From Mycetocola spongiae (GTDB taxonomy: Bacteria; Actinomycetota; Actinomycetes; Actinomycetales; Microbacteriaceae), in NCBI RefSeq assembly GCF_020424085.1, contig NZ_CP080203.1, positions 1,302,001-1,366,000 on the forward strand: a DNA stretch of 64,000 nt. Reading direction: 5' to 3'. Both the position numbers and the translations under genes were made by a program. This document shows, piece by piece, positions 12,084-25,781 of this stretch (position 1 is the first letter of the stretch; every line of letters starts with the position of its first letter). The notes beneath the pieces were generated by a model. It was not told the origin of the DNA. It did not search any database and was given only the letters and a program-made list of their open reading frames with translations.

Positions 12084-12352
12084 CGGTAGTCCTCGGGTGT
12101 TGGGGTGGGAAGTGTGCGGGTGGCATCGTTGATGCGGGACGCGGGATATTCCTCGCGGTCGGAGGAGTCCAGGAGGGTGCCGAGCCGCTCGTGCAGGGCG
12201 TTATAGCCGGCGGCGCGCTCGGCCAGGGGCGCGGCCTCGATGAGCCCGAGGGCGGTCGTGAGGTCGGGTTCTGGCGAAGGCGCGAAGGGCGCGCGGGGCG
12301 CCGGGCCCGGGGTGGTACCGTCCGCGGCGCGGGGGTCTGGAATATCGCTCAC
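12080..12352 (-). CDS. Small conserved-looking hypothetical protein upstream of tlyA
   Basis: A 90-residue protein read from GTG 12352 (VSDIPDPRAADG). The N-terminal half is Pro/Ala-rich; the second half forms a helical hairpin (LIEAAPLAERAAGYNALHER, then LGTLLDSSD). Its stop overlaps the tlyA start in ATGA, strong evidence that it is translated. A GGGA lies just upstream of the GTG; an ATG 12 codons earlier extends into GC-rich sequence without such a signal. Short genes in this position between a HAD phosphatase gene and tlyA are common in Microbacteriaceae. Function unknown. Confidence 0.68.
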   Translation of the reverse strand: MSDIPDPRAADGTTPGPAPRAPFAPSPEPDLTTALGLIEAAPLAERAAGYNALHERLGTLLDSSDREEYPASRINDATRTLPTPTPEDYR

Positions 12353-12423
12353 GTTCCCAGGGTATCGTGCGCCGCCGACGCCGCCCACCGGGGGCGGGTT
12401 TCCCGGCCCCTTAACCGCCGCCG

Positions 12424-12461
12424 CCCCCGGGGTCGGTCCGCATGCGGACCGGCCCCGGGGG
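12424..12461. other. 38-bp near-perfect palindrome between HAD and small gene
   Basis: An inverted repeat whose left half is cccccggggtcggtccgca and whose right half mirrors it with one T/G wobble, centred on gcatgc. It lies just after the HAD phosphatase stop (12476, minus strand) and before the next minus-strand gene. There is no T-tract on either side, so it is not a textbook intrinsic terminator; an mRNA-stabilising or attenuating hairpin or a protein-binding site is equally possible. Confidence 0.75.
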
Positions 12462-12475
12462 CGGGAGGGATACTG

Positions 12476-13474
12476 CTAGCTGTAGATTTCCTCGGGAACC
12501 TCGAAGCCCCAGACGGCGCGCCCGGAGTTCCAGACCACGGCGCATGCGGCGCGCAGCAGATTCAATTTATCTCCGCCATCGTTATCCACCACGAGGTCGT
12601 TGCCGCGGATGGAGACCTGTGCCTTACCCACCTTCGCGGTCTGGCCGTCGCGGGTGAACGTGGTCTCGGGATAGGGCAGGTGCAGCTCGCGCAGATCGCC
12701 GAGGATATACGTGGGCTGCGAGCCCTTATCGGCCGCCAGAACGTGCTTGGGGCGGTCGATACCGGTGAGCACCAGTGCCGAGGCAATCCCGGCCCGGTTG
12801 GCGCCGAGGATATCGGTGTCCAGGCGGTCGCCGACCATAAGCGGGTTCTCCACGCCGAAGCGCTTCTTGGCCTCCACAAAGATCGGCACCTCGGGCTTGC
12901 CGGCCACGGTCGCGAGCCGGCCCACGGCCGTGTGTACGGCCGAGACCAGGGTCCCGTTGCCCGGGGCGATGCCGCGGCCCTGCGGGATGGTCCAGTCGGT
13001 ATTGGTCGCAATCCAGGGCAGCTCCACGCCGTCCTCGCGCGGGGCGAGGGCATAGGCAGCCTCGGCCAGGTGGATCCAGCCCACGTCCGGCGCAAATCCC
13101 TGGAGGACCGCGGCGGGGTTATCATCCGCGGAGCGGGTCACCACATAGCCGGCCTTTTCCAGCTCGGAGACCAGTCCGTCGCCGCCGATCACCAGGATCT
13201 TCGCGCCGGGCTGCACATAATCGCCGAGCAGGCCAACGGCCGCCTGCGGGCTGGTGACCACATCGCTCGGGGCCACGGTCAGGCCCAGCTCGCTCAGGTG
13301 GTTGGCCACGGTCACATCGGTGCGAGAGGCGTTATTGGTGATATAGCCCACGCGCATGGTCTCGGCCGCGAGGTTCAGCGATTCGATCGCGTGCTCGATC
13401 GGGCCGGGACCGGCATAGACCACACCGTCGAGGTCCGCGAGGACCGCGTCCCTACCGCTCAGCGGGCTCGTCAT
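12476..13474 (-). CDS. HAD-superfamily hydrolase, NagD-like sugar/nucleotide phosphatase
   Basis: A 332-residue HAD phosphatase of the NagD/PNPase-like class IIA type. Motif I is ADLDGVVYAG, motif II is seen in YITNNASRT and motif IV as VGDRLDTDILGANRAG. The large C2 cap sits between motifs II and III, as in glycerol-phosphate and nitrophenyl phosphatases. About 60 C-terminal residues beyond the HAD core (from VGKAQVSIRGNDLVVDNDGG to the end) form an extension seen in actinobacterial homologues. The ATG at 13474 has GAGGAAGA upstream and lies inside the end of the preceding gene, overlapping it by 23 bases. Substrate unknown. Confidence 0.87.
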   Translation of the reverse strand: MTSPLSGRDAVLADLDGVVYAGPGPIEHAIESLNLAAETMRVGYITNNASRTDVTVANHLSELGLTVAPSDVVTSPQAAVGLLGDYVQPGAKILVIGGDGLVSELEKAGYVVTRSADDNPAAVLQGFAPDVGWIHLAEAAYALAPREDGVELPWIATNTDWTIPQGRGIAPGNGTLVSAVHTAVGRLATVAGKPEVPIFVEAKKRFGVENPLMVGDRLDTDILGANRAGIASALVLTGIDRPKHVLAADKGSQPTYILGDLRELHLPYPETTFTRDGQTAKVGKAQVSIRGNDLVVDNDGGDKLNLLRAACAVVWNSGRAVWGFEVPEEIYS

Positions 13475-15644
13475 GCGAGTCTTCCTCTGCGGAAACAGCG
13501 CCATCGTGAACGTCCTCCTGCGTTGAAGTGGCGGATTCCTCCGCCGCGTTTTCCGGGTCCGCGGTCGCGGCCGGTTCGTTTTCCTCGGGTGCGGGTTCTT
13601 CCGCGGGCACGGAGAGCTCGGTGGCGGCGACACTCGCGAGTACGTCCGCGGTCTCCACCTCCGCGGCGCTCGGGGCGTCCGCGGTAGCCTCCGGGGCGGT
13701 TGCGGTGCCGTCCTCCGCGTCGGTGTCCTCCTCGTGCTCGGCGAGCGAGCGCTCCCCGGCGGCCGCGGCCTTGGCCTGTGCCTCCTCCTCGGCCTCGAGG
13801 CTGTAGTCCTCGTAGATGCTGAAGATTTCGATGGTCTCCGCGGCGGCGAGTCCAAGCCGCTCGGCGATGGCCTCATCGGCCACCGCTGCGCGCTTACGCC
13901 ACTGCGCGGATTCCTCCTCGCGGCCCAGGTCGCCCAGGACGTCCGCATAGGCGGTGAACAGGTCGCCGCTCCACTCGAAGGCCTTATTGGGGTTAAGCTC
14001 CGGGATCTGCAGTTCGGCGAGGGCCAGTTCGGTCTGCTCCTGGTCGAGGCGGGCACCGGACATTGCGATGGCCAGCGCCACGCGGGAGGGCGTGGACAGC
14101 GTGGAGGCATCCACGCTGCGGCCCAGTTCCAGCGCCCGCTCGGGGCGTCCCACGGCGCGCTCGCTGTCCACCATCAGCGGAAGCTGCTCATTGGAGCCGG
14201 TGATCCGGCGGAACGTGCGCAGTTCGCGCAGCGCGAGGTTATAGTCGCCCGTGGCATAGGCGGTGACCGCGAGGGTCTCCCGCACCACGCCGATGCGGCC
14301 CGCGCGGCGCGCGGCCGAGGTGGCGTGCTGATGAGCCAGCTCGGGGTCCTCATCGATCAGGCCGGCGGCCATCACCATATGACGCGCGACCCATTCGGCG
14401 TTTTCCTTGGTCAAGGTCTTAAGTTCGTTGCGGGCGATGCGGTCCAGGTCGGATTCTTTCACCGATTCGGGAATCTCCGGGTCCTCGTGGCGGGTGCGCA
14501 CCGAGCGCAGCTCCATCGCGAGCCGTTCCTGATCGGTCAGCTCCTCAACCCACTTATTCACATCGCGGTGGGCATCGCGGTCGCCGCGTGCGGGCGCGCC
14601 CTCGCGGTTGGTCCACAGCTTCGCCTCGGGACGCTCACGACCGGCACCACCACGCGAGGCGTGCTGTCGGCGCTCACCACCCTCGCGGTTGCCCTGATAT
14701 CCGCCGGAGGCGGGACGGCCACCGTCACGGTTACCCTGGTATCCACCTTCGCGGCGCTCGCCCTGCGGGCGGTCGGAGTTGCCGCGGAACGGCGGACGCG
14801 AACCACCATCACGGTTACCCTGATACCCACCGGAAGCGGGACGTCCACCATCACGGTTGCCCTGATATCCGCCGGAGGCGGGGCGGCCACCGTCACGATT
14901 GCCCTGGTATCCACCTTCGCGGCGCTCGCCCTGCGGGCGGTCGGAGTTGCCGCGGAACGGCGGACGCGAACCACCATCACGGTTGCCCTGATATCCGCCG
15001 GAGGCGGGACGGCCACCGTCACGGTTGCCCTGGTATCCACCCTCGCGGCGCTCGCCCTGCGGACGATCCGAGTTACCGCGGAACGGCGGACGCGAACCAC
15101 CATCACGGTTACCCTGATAGCCACCGGAAGCGGGACGACCACCATCGCGGTTACCCTGATATCCGCCTTCGCGGTTACCCTGATAACCGCCCTCACGGCG
15201 CTCACCCTGCGGACGATCCGAGTTGCCCCGGAACGGCGGACGCGAACCACCATCACGGTTACCCTGATAGCCACCGGAAGCGGGACGACCACCATCGCGG
15301 TTACCCTGATAGCCACCGGAGGTGGGACGTCCACCATCACGGTTGCCCTGGTAACCGCCCTCGCGGCGTTCACCCTGCGGGCGGTCGGACTGCGGCGCGC
15401 GGCCACCGCCCTGATAGGAGCCCTGGCCTCCCTCACGAGGAGAGGAGCCGCGACCCGCGGAATCCCCCGCGGAGCGCTCCTTAAAGCGTGCGGCGCGTTC
15501 CTTGGAACGGGCATCGTCCTTGGCCTTGCGGGCGCGGTCGCCATAATCGCGCGAGCCCTCGGAGCTCGAGCGCGATTCGCTATACGGAGGCTTGCCGGAA
15601 CCGCGCTCGGTGTTCTTATTCTTATCCGATTCGGGTTCTGACAT
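13452..15644 (-). CDS. RGG-like repeat protein with helical (TPR-like) domain and acidic tail
   Basis: A 730-residue protein in three parts. Residues about 1-340 are a highly charged, Gly/Arg/Asn-rich region with many copies of YQGNRDGGRPASGG and SRPPFRGNSDRPQGERREGG. Residues about 360-610 are an all-helical TPR-like domain (from VNKWVEELTDQERLAMELRS through RAGRIGVVRETLAVTAYATG to about ERLGLAAAETIEIF), conserved in actinobacteria. The final ~110 residues are acidic and Ala/Glu-rich. Start 15644 (MSEPESDKNKN) has GGAGG 8 bases upstream, better than the ATG five codons earlier. Arg/Gly-rich repeats suggest RNA binding or condensate formation; this is inference. The gene lies directly downstream of the rRNA operon terminator. 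Confidence 0.8.
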   Translation of the reverse strand: MSEPESDKNKNTERGSGKPPYSESRSSSEGSRDYGDRARKAKDDARSKERAARFKERSAGDSAGRGSSPREGGQGSYQGGGRAPQSDRPQGERREGGYQGNRDGGRPTSGGYQGNRDGGRPASGGYQGNRDGGSRPPFRGNSDRPQGERREGGYQGNREGGYQGNRDGGRPASGGYQGNRDGGSRPPFRGNSDRPQGERREGGYQGNRDGGRPASGGYQGNRDGGSRPPFRGNSDRPQGERREGGYQGNRDGGRPASGGYQGNRDGGRPASGGYQGNRDGGSRPPFRGNSDRPQGERREGGYQGNRDGGRPASGGYQGNREGGERRQHASRGGAGRERPEAKLWTNREGAPARGDRDAHRDVNKWVEELTDQERLAMELRSVRTRHEDPEIPESVKESDLDRIARNELKTLTKENAEWVARHMVMAAGLIDEDPELAHQHATSAARRAGRIGVVRETLAVTAYATGDYNLALRELRTFRRITGSNEQLPLMVDSERAVGRPERALELGRSVDASTLSTPSRVALAIAMSGARLDQEQTELALAELQIPELNPNKAFEWSGDLFTAYADVLGDLGREEESAQWRKRAAVADEAIAERLGLAAAETIEIFSIYEDYSLEAEEEAQAKAAAAGERSLAEHEEDTDAEDGTATAPEATADAPSAAEVETADVLASVAATELSVPAEEPAPEENEPAATADPENAAEESATSTQEDVHDGAVSAEEDSHDEPAER
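14690..15400. repeat. Imperfect tandem coding repeats (Gly/Arg/Asn-rich)
   Basis: Mixed 42-45-base and longer higher-order units encode GGYQGNRDGGRPASGGYQGN and SRPPFRGNSDRPQGERREGG segments on the minus strand. All unit lengths keep the reading frame, and several third-position differences show the array is not newly formed. Confidence 0.9.
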
Positions 15645-15694
15645 AGGTGTTGCCTCCATATTGGTTTATAGCTTTATATAAATGATCTTAAACG

Positions 15695-15727
15695 AAAATG
15701 GCCACCCAAGCATTGGGTGGCCATTTT
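15695..15727 (-). terminator. rRNA operon terminator
   Basis: A perfect 15-bp inverted repeat (aaaatggccacccaa / ttgggtggccatttt) with a 3-base loop, 10 bases beyond the 5S gene end on the minus strand. Read on the minus strand the stem ends in a T-run, as expected for an intrinsic terminator; symmetry makes it potentially bidirectional. Confidence 0.92.
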
Positions 15728-15737
15728 CTCAAAATAA

Positions 15738-15856
15738 GTCCGGCGGTGTCCTACTCTCCCACAGGGTCCCCCCTGCAGTACCATCGGCGCAAAGAGTCTT
15801 AGCTTCCGGGTTCGGAATGTAACCGGGCGTTTCCCTCTCGCTATGGCCGCCGAAAC
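15738..15856 (-). rRNA. rrf: 5S ribosomal RNA
   Basis: About 119 bases. The transcript begins GUUUCGGCGGCCAUAGCG and ends with GGACACCGCCGGAC, which pair as 5S helix I; the internal GCCCGGUUACAUUCCGAACC segment is the conserved loop region. It is last in the 16S-23S-5S operon. Ends are set by helix I and may be off by a few bases. Confidence 0.95.
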
Positions 15857-16022
15857 AAACATAGACATATCAATCACGAATCAAACAACACACCACACAC
15901 CTAAATATGTGACTTGTTGTTTGGTTCTCGACCGTACATCGAGAACCACTCAGTGGACGCGGGCATCACTCTGGACCCCAGACACCAACCTTTAAAAACT
16001 GTGTCTGAGTAATGATTATCAA
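15857..16022 (-). other. 23S-5S spacer with 3' half of the 23S processing stem
   Basis: A 166-base spacer without genes. Bases 15941-15967 are complementary (24 of 27 positions) to 19252-19278 just before the 23S gene, so the two flanks can pair in the precursor and form the RNase III-type stem that excises 23S rRNA. Confidence 0.8.
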
Positions 16023-21070
<5,048 letters not shown>

Positions 21071-21545
21071 ATGTTTATCTCCACGACTAAAAGCCGGGAC
21101 ATTTTATGCCGAACCCGCCCGGAATAGGACGAGAACTGCGAGTTTGAAACTGACAGAACAAATCATTACTGACTTGCTTTGTTGTTTAAATGTTTTCCAA
21201 AGGAATCTCCACCACTAAAAAGTGGCCGAGGTTTTTGGCATTTGACATTGTGCACGCTGTTGAGTTCTCAAGGATCGGATACTCCCCATTTCCACACCAC
21301 AAACGGGTGCTTCTCCTAGGGGTCACGATATACATCACCATCCACCACGAACTCGCTTCCAAAACCTAAAGGCTTTGAGTGGGGCATCCGAAGTGAAGGA
21401 TTCCTATCCTGCCACACAAACACAACCGAAACAAGTTCAGAATATTTGGTGGGGATGATCCCCGCTTGAGGCCGACCCGCATTCCGCTTGGCCGCACCTT
21501 TGGGGTGATAGGTAAAACTATACGTCCGATCCACCACCTCGGCAA
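21071..21545 (-). promoter_or_regulatory. rRNA operon promoter and leader
   Basis: The clearest promoter is -35 TTGCCG (21540-21545), 17 bases, -10 TATAGT (21517-21522) on the minus strand, giving a leader of roughly 440 bases before 16S. The leader contains CTTGAGAACTCAACAGCGTG (complement of about 21257-21276), related to the GAGAACT motif repeated before 23S and typical of actinobacterial rrn leaders, where it is linked to antitermination and processing. A weaker TATATC near 21331 could be a second promoter but lacks a good -35. The remaining bases up to mgtE (21546-21725) hold only a short GC hairpin (21608-21626). Confidence 0.75.
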
Positions 21546-21725
21546 ATCGACCACATCGCTAGGCGTGTCGCATCACCACTCCCCCGGAAACATGCGGATC
21601 CCCTCCGCGGCGCCGTATTGGCGCCGGGGGCGCCGGCGGGAGAAAATTGGGGAAAAGTGTCGCGCCTCGGCCGGAAGGCCGTGTGCGCCGGGCGTGTTGA
21701 TTCCGGGCGCTCGGGGTGCGGCCGG

Positions 21726-23069
21726 CTAAATCTGCAGGATCAGCTTGGCGAGGCTGAAATAAATCAGCAGGCCCGTGGCATCACAGAAGGTGGTGATAAA
21801 CGGGGTCGAGAATACGGCCGGATCCACCCGGATGGCCTTCGCGATCAGCGGCATCGCGCCACCCACCGTGGCGGCCAGCGCACAAACACACAGCAGCGTG
21901 GTGCCAATCACCAGCCCGGTGGGCACGTCATATACCAGCGAGGCGAGGGTGAATCCCACGGTACCCAGCAGCAACCCCAGCATCGTGCCCACCCGCACCT
22001 CGCGCAGGAGCACCTTGCCCACATCCCCCGGGCCCACCTCGCCCATCGCGAGTGCGCGGGTAATTGTGGTGGCGGCCTGGGACCCGGTATTTCCCCCGGT
22101 TCCGGTCAGCAGCGGGATAAAAAGCGCAAGGACCACCTTCTGTTCCAGGGTGGCCTCGAAGATACCCAGCACCTGCACGGTGAGCAGGGCAGAGATCGCG
22201 AGGACAAAAAGCCACACCACACGCGAGCGCGCGATCTGAAAGATCGAGCTAGACAGATAGGGGCGGCGCAGCGGCTCGGAGGCGCCGGCGCGGGCCATGT
22301 CCTCCTCCTCGGCATCGCGCAGAATCTCGTGCGCGTCATCCACCGTGAGGATTCCGATCAACCGGATCTCGCTATCCACGATCGGCATCGCGAGCAGTTC
22401 CATCTCGCTACAGCGCCGGGCGATCTCCTCGGCGTCATCGCTCGCGATCGCATATTCGGCGCGGTTCATGATCGCGGAGATCAGGATATGGGGTTCCTCC
22501 GCGATCAGATCACGCAAACTCACGATTCCCACCAGGCGCTTTTGCGCATCCGTGACCGGGATCGTATAGATGGTCTCGGCCGAGCGGGCCCGATCGCGCA
22601 CCAGCTCGAGGGACTGGGCGACCGTGAACTCGGGGTGCACCCGGATAAACTCGGGACTCATCCGGCGACCAATCGAGCGGGCAGGATAGCCCAGCATCAC
22701 ATTGGTCAGGGCGCGCTCATGCGGATCGAGGCCCAGCAGCAGCCGGCGGGCCACCACCGCGGGAAGCTCGTCCATCAGCGTGACCCGGTCATCGGGGTCC
22801 AGCTCGGCAAAAAGCGCGGTGACATCCTCGGCCTGAAGCCCGTGCAGCAGCTCCCCCTGCACCGTGGGGTTCAGATGTTCAAAAACATCCAGCGCGCGAT
22901 CCTTGGCCAGCAGCCGGAAAACCACGGCGGCCCGGCGCGAGGAACTACGTTCGATCACCGCGATAATCTCGCGCGGGCTCATCTCGCTGAGAACGGCGGA
23001 GGCCTGAAGGAGGGCATCGGAGGCGAGGGCCTCATCCAGCCGGTCGGCGGCGCTAAGCAATTCGGTCAT
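21726..23069 (-). CDS. mgtE: Magnesium transporter MgtE
   Basis: A 447-residue Mg2+ channel/transporter. Order: an N-terminal superhelical domain (residues about 1-130, with HLNPTVQGELLHGLQAEDVT), two CBS domains (about 130-260, with IPVTDAQKRLVGIVSLRDLI and MPIVDSEIRLIGILTVDDAH), a plug helix, and five membrane helices ending DPAVFSTPFITTFCDATGLL, the family signature at the pore. The start is ATG 23069 (MTELLSAADR) with AAGGG six bases upstream; the frame stays open further upstream, but that part is basic and not conserved. No Mg2+-sensing leader is obvious in the 110 bases before it. Confidence 0.93.
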   Translation of the reverse strand: MTELLSAADRLDEALASDALLQASAVLSEMSPREIIAVIERSSSRRAAVVFRLLAKDRALDVFEHLNPTVQGELLHGLQAEDVTALFAELDPDDRVTLMDELPAVVARRLLLGLDPHERALTNVMLGYPARSIGRRMSPEFIRVHPEFTVAQSLELVRDRARSAETIYTIPVTDAQKRLVGIVSLRDLIAEEPHILISAIMNRAEYAIASDDAEEIARRCSEMELLAMPIVDSEIRLIGILTVDDAHEILRDAEEEDMARAGASEPLRRPYLSSSIFQIARSRVVWLFVLAISALLTVQVLGIFEATLEQKVVLALFIPLLTGTGGNTGSQAATTITRALAMGEVGPGDVGKVLLREVRVGTMLGLLLGTVGFTLASLVYDVPTGLVIGTTLLCVCALAATVGGAMPLIAKAIRVDPAVFSTPFITTFCDATGLLIYFSLAKLILQI

Positions 23070-23181
23070 GACCATCCCTTCAGGAGGCCGCCACCACGGA
23101 ATTTCGCGCGGACGCGGAATCGGGGGTTGGTGGGAGGGCCGAGTATCACGAAAAAATCGGAAGAAAATAACCGATGAGCTT

Positions 23182-24186
23182 CTATTTAACGATAACAGTT
23201 TTCGGCTCGTCGAAATCCCCCGGGAGGGTATCGATCCCCCGGCGATACTCCGAGGGTGTGCTGTTGAACTCGCGCCGCAGCGCCGCCCGCAGCCGGAATC
23301 CCGTCCCAAACCCCACCCTGCGCGCAATCTCGTTGACCGAGAGATCCGCGGCACCGGGCGCGCTGAGCATTTCCGCGGCCGAACGCACCCGGGCCTGGCC
23401 GATCCGTTCGCTCAGTCCGGGTTTTTCGTCCTGGAATACCCGCTGCAGCTGCCGCAGCGACATGCGCATGCGCTCGGCCACTCCCCCCGGGTCCAGCTCG
23501 GGATCACGATGCTCCGCCGCGATGATACTGAGCGCCCGCGCGCGAATGCCCGCGTTGATATCCGCGGGATCATAACGAAAACCCCCGGTCTCCAGCAGCA
23601 TGCCCACGATCAGATCCTCGAGTACCCGATCAGCGCTGGACTGCGCAAATTTTCCGAGGGTCGTGGGCAGGCGCAGATATTCCAGCGCCACAACCCGCAG
23701 CAGTGGGGCGAGCGCGGAATCGGGATCAAATCGGGCAAATTTCTCCACGGACCGCACCCCACGATCGCGTAACCGTTCGCGGGAAATACGCACCAGGAGG
23801 TGTTTTACCCCCGTGCGCACCAGCACCTCGGGCGGATTCCAGGAGGGAATGACATAAATCGAGCCCGCCGCAAATACGTGGGTTTTGCCGCCGGTGGTCA
23901 TCTCGACCTCCCCCTCCAGCACAAAACCGATATCAATCAGCTCGGTCATCGGCCGGGTCAGGCCGCGCAGCCGAAACGCCGTATGCTCGCTCTCCATCAC
24001 CAGACCAAAGGAACACAACCGCGTTCGCAGATCAAAGCGGTACTCACCATTCTCGGGAATCCAGGAACCCCGGATCACCCGCTCAACGATGTCCTCCTCG
24101 CTGCGCAGGAACCTGCCGTTCAGCATGCGGTGGGCATCCTCGATATTCCCGCTCCTGCCCAGCGGAATCCAGCGCTCCGATTTCAC
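23182..24186 (-). CDS. AraC-family transcriptional regulator
   Basis: A 334-residue regulator. The N-terminal ~200 residues form a cupin-like AraC-binding domain (GFVLEGEVEMTTGGKTHVFA, then GSIYVIPSWNPPEVL), and the last ~100 residues carry the two HTH motifs (LDPGGVAERMRMSLRQLQRV and LSVNEIARRVGFGTGFRLRA), finishing with the usual FNSTPSEYRRG. It lies downstream of the YfcC carrier and M20 dipeptidase genes on the same strand and probably controls them in response to a small ligand. The ligand is unknown. Confidence 0.88.
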   Translation of the reverse strand: MKSERWIPLGRSGNIEDAHRMLNGRFLRSEEDIVERVIRGSWIPENGEYRFDLRTRLCSFGLVMESEHTAFRLRGLTRPMTELIDIGFVLEGEVEMTTGGKTHVFAAGSIYVIPSWNPPEVLVRTGVKHLLVRISRERLRDRGVRSVEKFARFDPDSALAPLLRVVALEYLRLPTTLGKFAQSSADRVLEDLIVGMLLETGGFRYDPADINAGIRARALSIIAAEHRDPELDPGGVAERMRMSLRQLQRVFQDEKPGLSERIGQARVRSAAEMLSAPGAADLSVNEIARRVGFGTGFRLRAALRREFNSTPSEYRRGIDTLPGDFDEPKTVIVK

Positions 24187-24268
24187 GGCCGCACCCTTCC
24201 CGAACTCGCTCGCCCCGCACCGCTGATCTGTAGGTTCATCCTAGGGGTCACGGACGGAATCCGGCGGT

Positions 24269-25780
24269 TCAGAGCAACGCCCCAATCACCAGGAAGACCA
24301 GCGTAACCACCAGCAATACCGCCATCAGGGGCAATACAAATCTGGCGTATTTGTTATAGCCGACCCCGGCGAGCGCGATGCCACCCATGAGCACCGCATT
24401 GGTGGGCATGATCAGACCCATCCAGCGGGCCCCGGCATTCCAGGCGGTGATCACGAGGGAGCGGTCAATCCCGGCAAAGTCCCCGAGCGGGGCCAGCAGG
24501 GGCATCGCGAGCGTGGCATGCCCCGAGGAGGAGGGAACCAGGATCGCCAGCGGGGCGTTAATCAGGAATACCAGCACGGCGAAAAACCCCGCGGAGGCCC
24601 CCACCACCAGCTGCTCCATCGCGTGCAGCATCGTGTCGATAGTCTGGGTGTTATTCAGGATCACGGTCACACCGCGGGCCAGGAGAATCACGATCGCGGG
24701 AAAAATGAAATCACCCGCGCCCTTTCCAATGGCGGCCGCGATGCCCTTTTCCCCCAGGCCACCGATAAAGCCCACCACCACGGCACCCACGATAAACAGC
24801 GCGGTGAGCTCGGGGAACCACCAGCCCAGCTCCCAGGCAAACGGATAGTCCTTCTCCACGGGCAGGACACTGGACCAGGGGATCACCGAGAAGATCATCG
24901 TGGCGAAGGCGAGCCCGGTCACCACAAGGACGGCCTTTTGCCGCCCGCTCAGGGCCTCCGGAATCCCCGGGGCCGCACCGGGCTCCTCGGCCCCGGCCGC
25001 GGAATCGCCGGCCAGGATCGAGGCCGCGGGATTGGCCTTGATTTTGCGGGCATAGCGCAATACGTAGAGCACCGTGATCGTGGTGAGTACCACCCACAGG
25101 ATGATGCGCAATACGATGCCATCACCGATCGAGACCCCCGCCTCGCCCGAGGCCACACCGATCGAAAACGGGTTCACCGTGGAGGCCATCGCGCCGACGC
25201 CCGCCGCGAGGAAGATGGAGCCCACGGCAACCAGGCGGTCATAGCCCAGAGCCAGCATCAGCGGGACGATCAGCGCATAAAAACCGAGGGTCTCCTCGGC
25301 GAACCCCATCGTGGATCCCAGCAGGGAGAAGAGCACCATCACCGAGGCGATGAGGAGCCAGCCGCGCTTGCGGGTGGCGAAGGCCAGCCGGGCAATTCCG
25401 CGATCCATCGCCCCGGTCTGAAAGACCACGGTCATGAAGGCGCCGATTGCCAAAACAAACATGAATACGCCCACCGCGCCGAAGAGCGATCCGGCCCCGA
25501 AGGGTTGGATCATGCCGGTCTCGTGATTCAGGATTCCGTAGAGGCCGTTGATCGGGGCGAGGAAAAAGTCGATAACCCGCTCGCCAAAATTTTGCGGGGC
25601 GGGCACGTTTTGGAAGGTGCCCACGATGGGCGAACCATCGGCCTCCTTCTCGTACTGACCGCTCGGGATGAAAAACACCGCGATCCAGACCAGGAGGGTC
25701 ACAATGACCAGCACGGTGAACGCGCTCGGAAACTCAAATTTGCGGCGGCTCCGGACCGGAGGCGTGGCGGTGGAGGTCAT
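24269..25780 (-). CDS. YfcC-family membrane carrier
   Basis: A 503-residue protein with about twelve hydrophobic helices. The N-terminus FPSAFTVLVIVTLLVWIAVF followed by IPSGQYEK and the later LVPSSSGHATLAMPLLAPLG are characteristic of the YfcC/DcuC-like ion transporter superfamily, members of which carry C4-dicarboxylates, arginine/ornithine or other amino acids. The ATG follows the dipeptidase stop after one base (TAATATG), so the two are translationally coupled. Pairing with a dipeptidase suggests uptake or exchange of peptides or amino acids released by it. The exact substrate is inference. Confidence 0.85.
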   Translation of the reverse strand: MTSTATPPVRSRRKFEFPSAFTVLVIVTLLVWIAVFFIPSGQYEKEADGSPIVGTFQNVPAPQNFGERVIDFFLAPINGLYGILNHETGMIQPFGAGSLFGAVGVFMFVLAIGAFMTVVFQTGAMDRGIARLAFATRKRGWLLIASVMVLFSLLGSTMGFAEETLGFYALIVPLMLALGYDRLVAVGSIFLAAGVGAMASTVNPFSIGVASGEAGVSIGDGIVLRIILWVVLTTITVLYVLRYARKIKANPAASILAGDSAAGAEEPGAAPGIPEALSGRQKAVLVVTGLAFATMIFSVIPWSSVLPVEKDYPFAWELGWWFPELTALFIVGAVVVGFIGGLGEKGIAAAIGKGAGDFIFPAIVILLARGVTVILNNTQTIDTMLHAMEQLVVGASAGFFAVLVFLINAPLAILVPSSSGHATLAMPLLAPLGDFAGIDRSLVITAWNAGARWMGLIMPTNAVLMGGIALAGVGYNKYARFVLPLMAVLLVVTLVFLVIGALL

Positions 25781-25781
25781 A

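Noticed and set aside
14690-15400. Regular repeats that could be taken for a CRISPR array
   Set aside because: The repeats are in frame, encode a Gly/Arg-rich protein, have no unique spacers and no cas genes nearby.
23070-23354. Longer mgtE product with 95 extra N-terminal residues
   Set aside because: The extension is basic and non-conserved, while a ribosome-binding site and the usual MgtE N-terminus occur at 23069.
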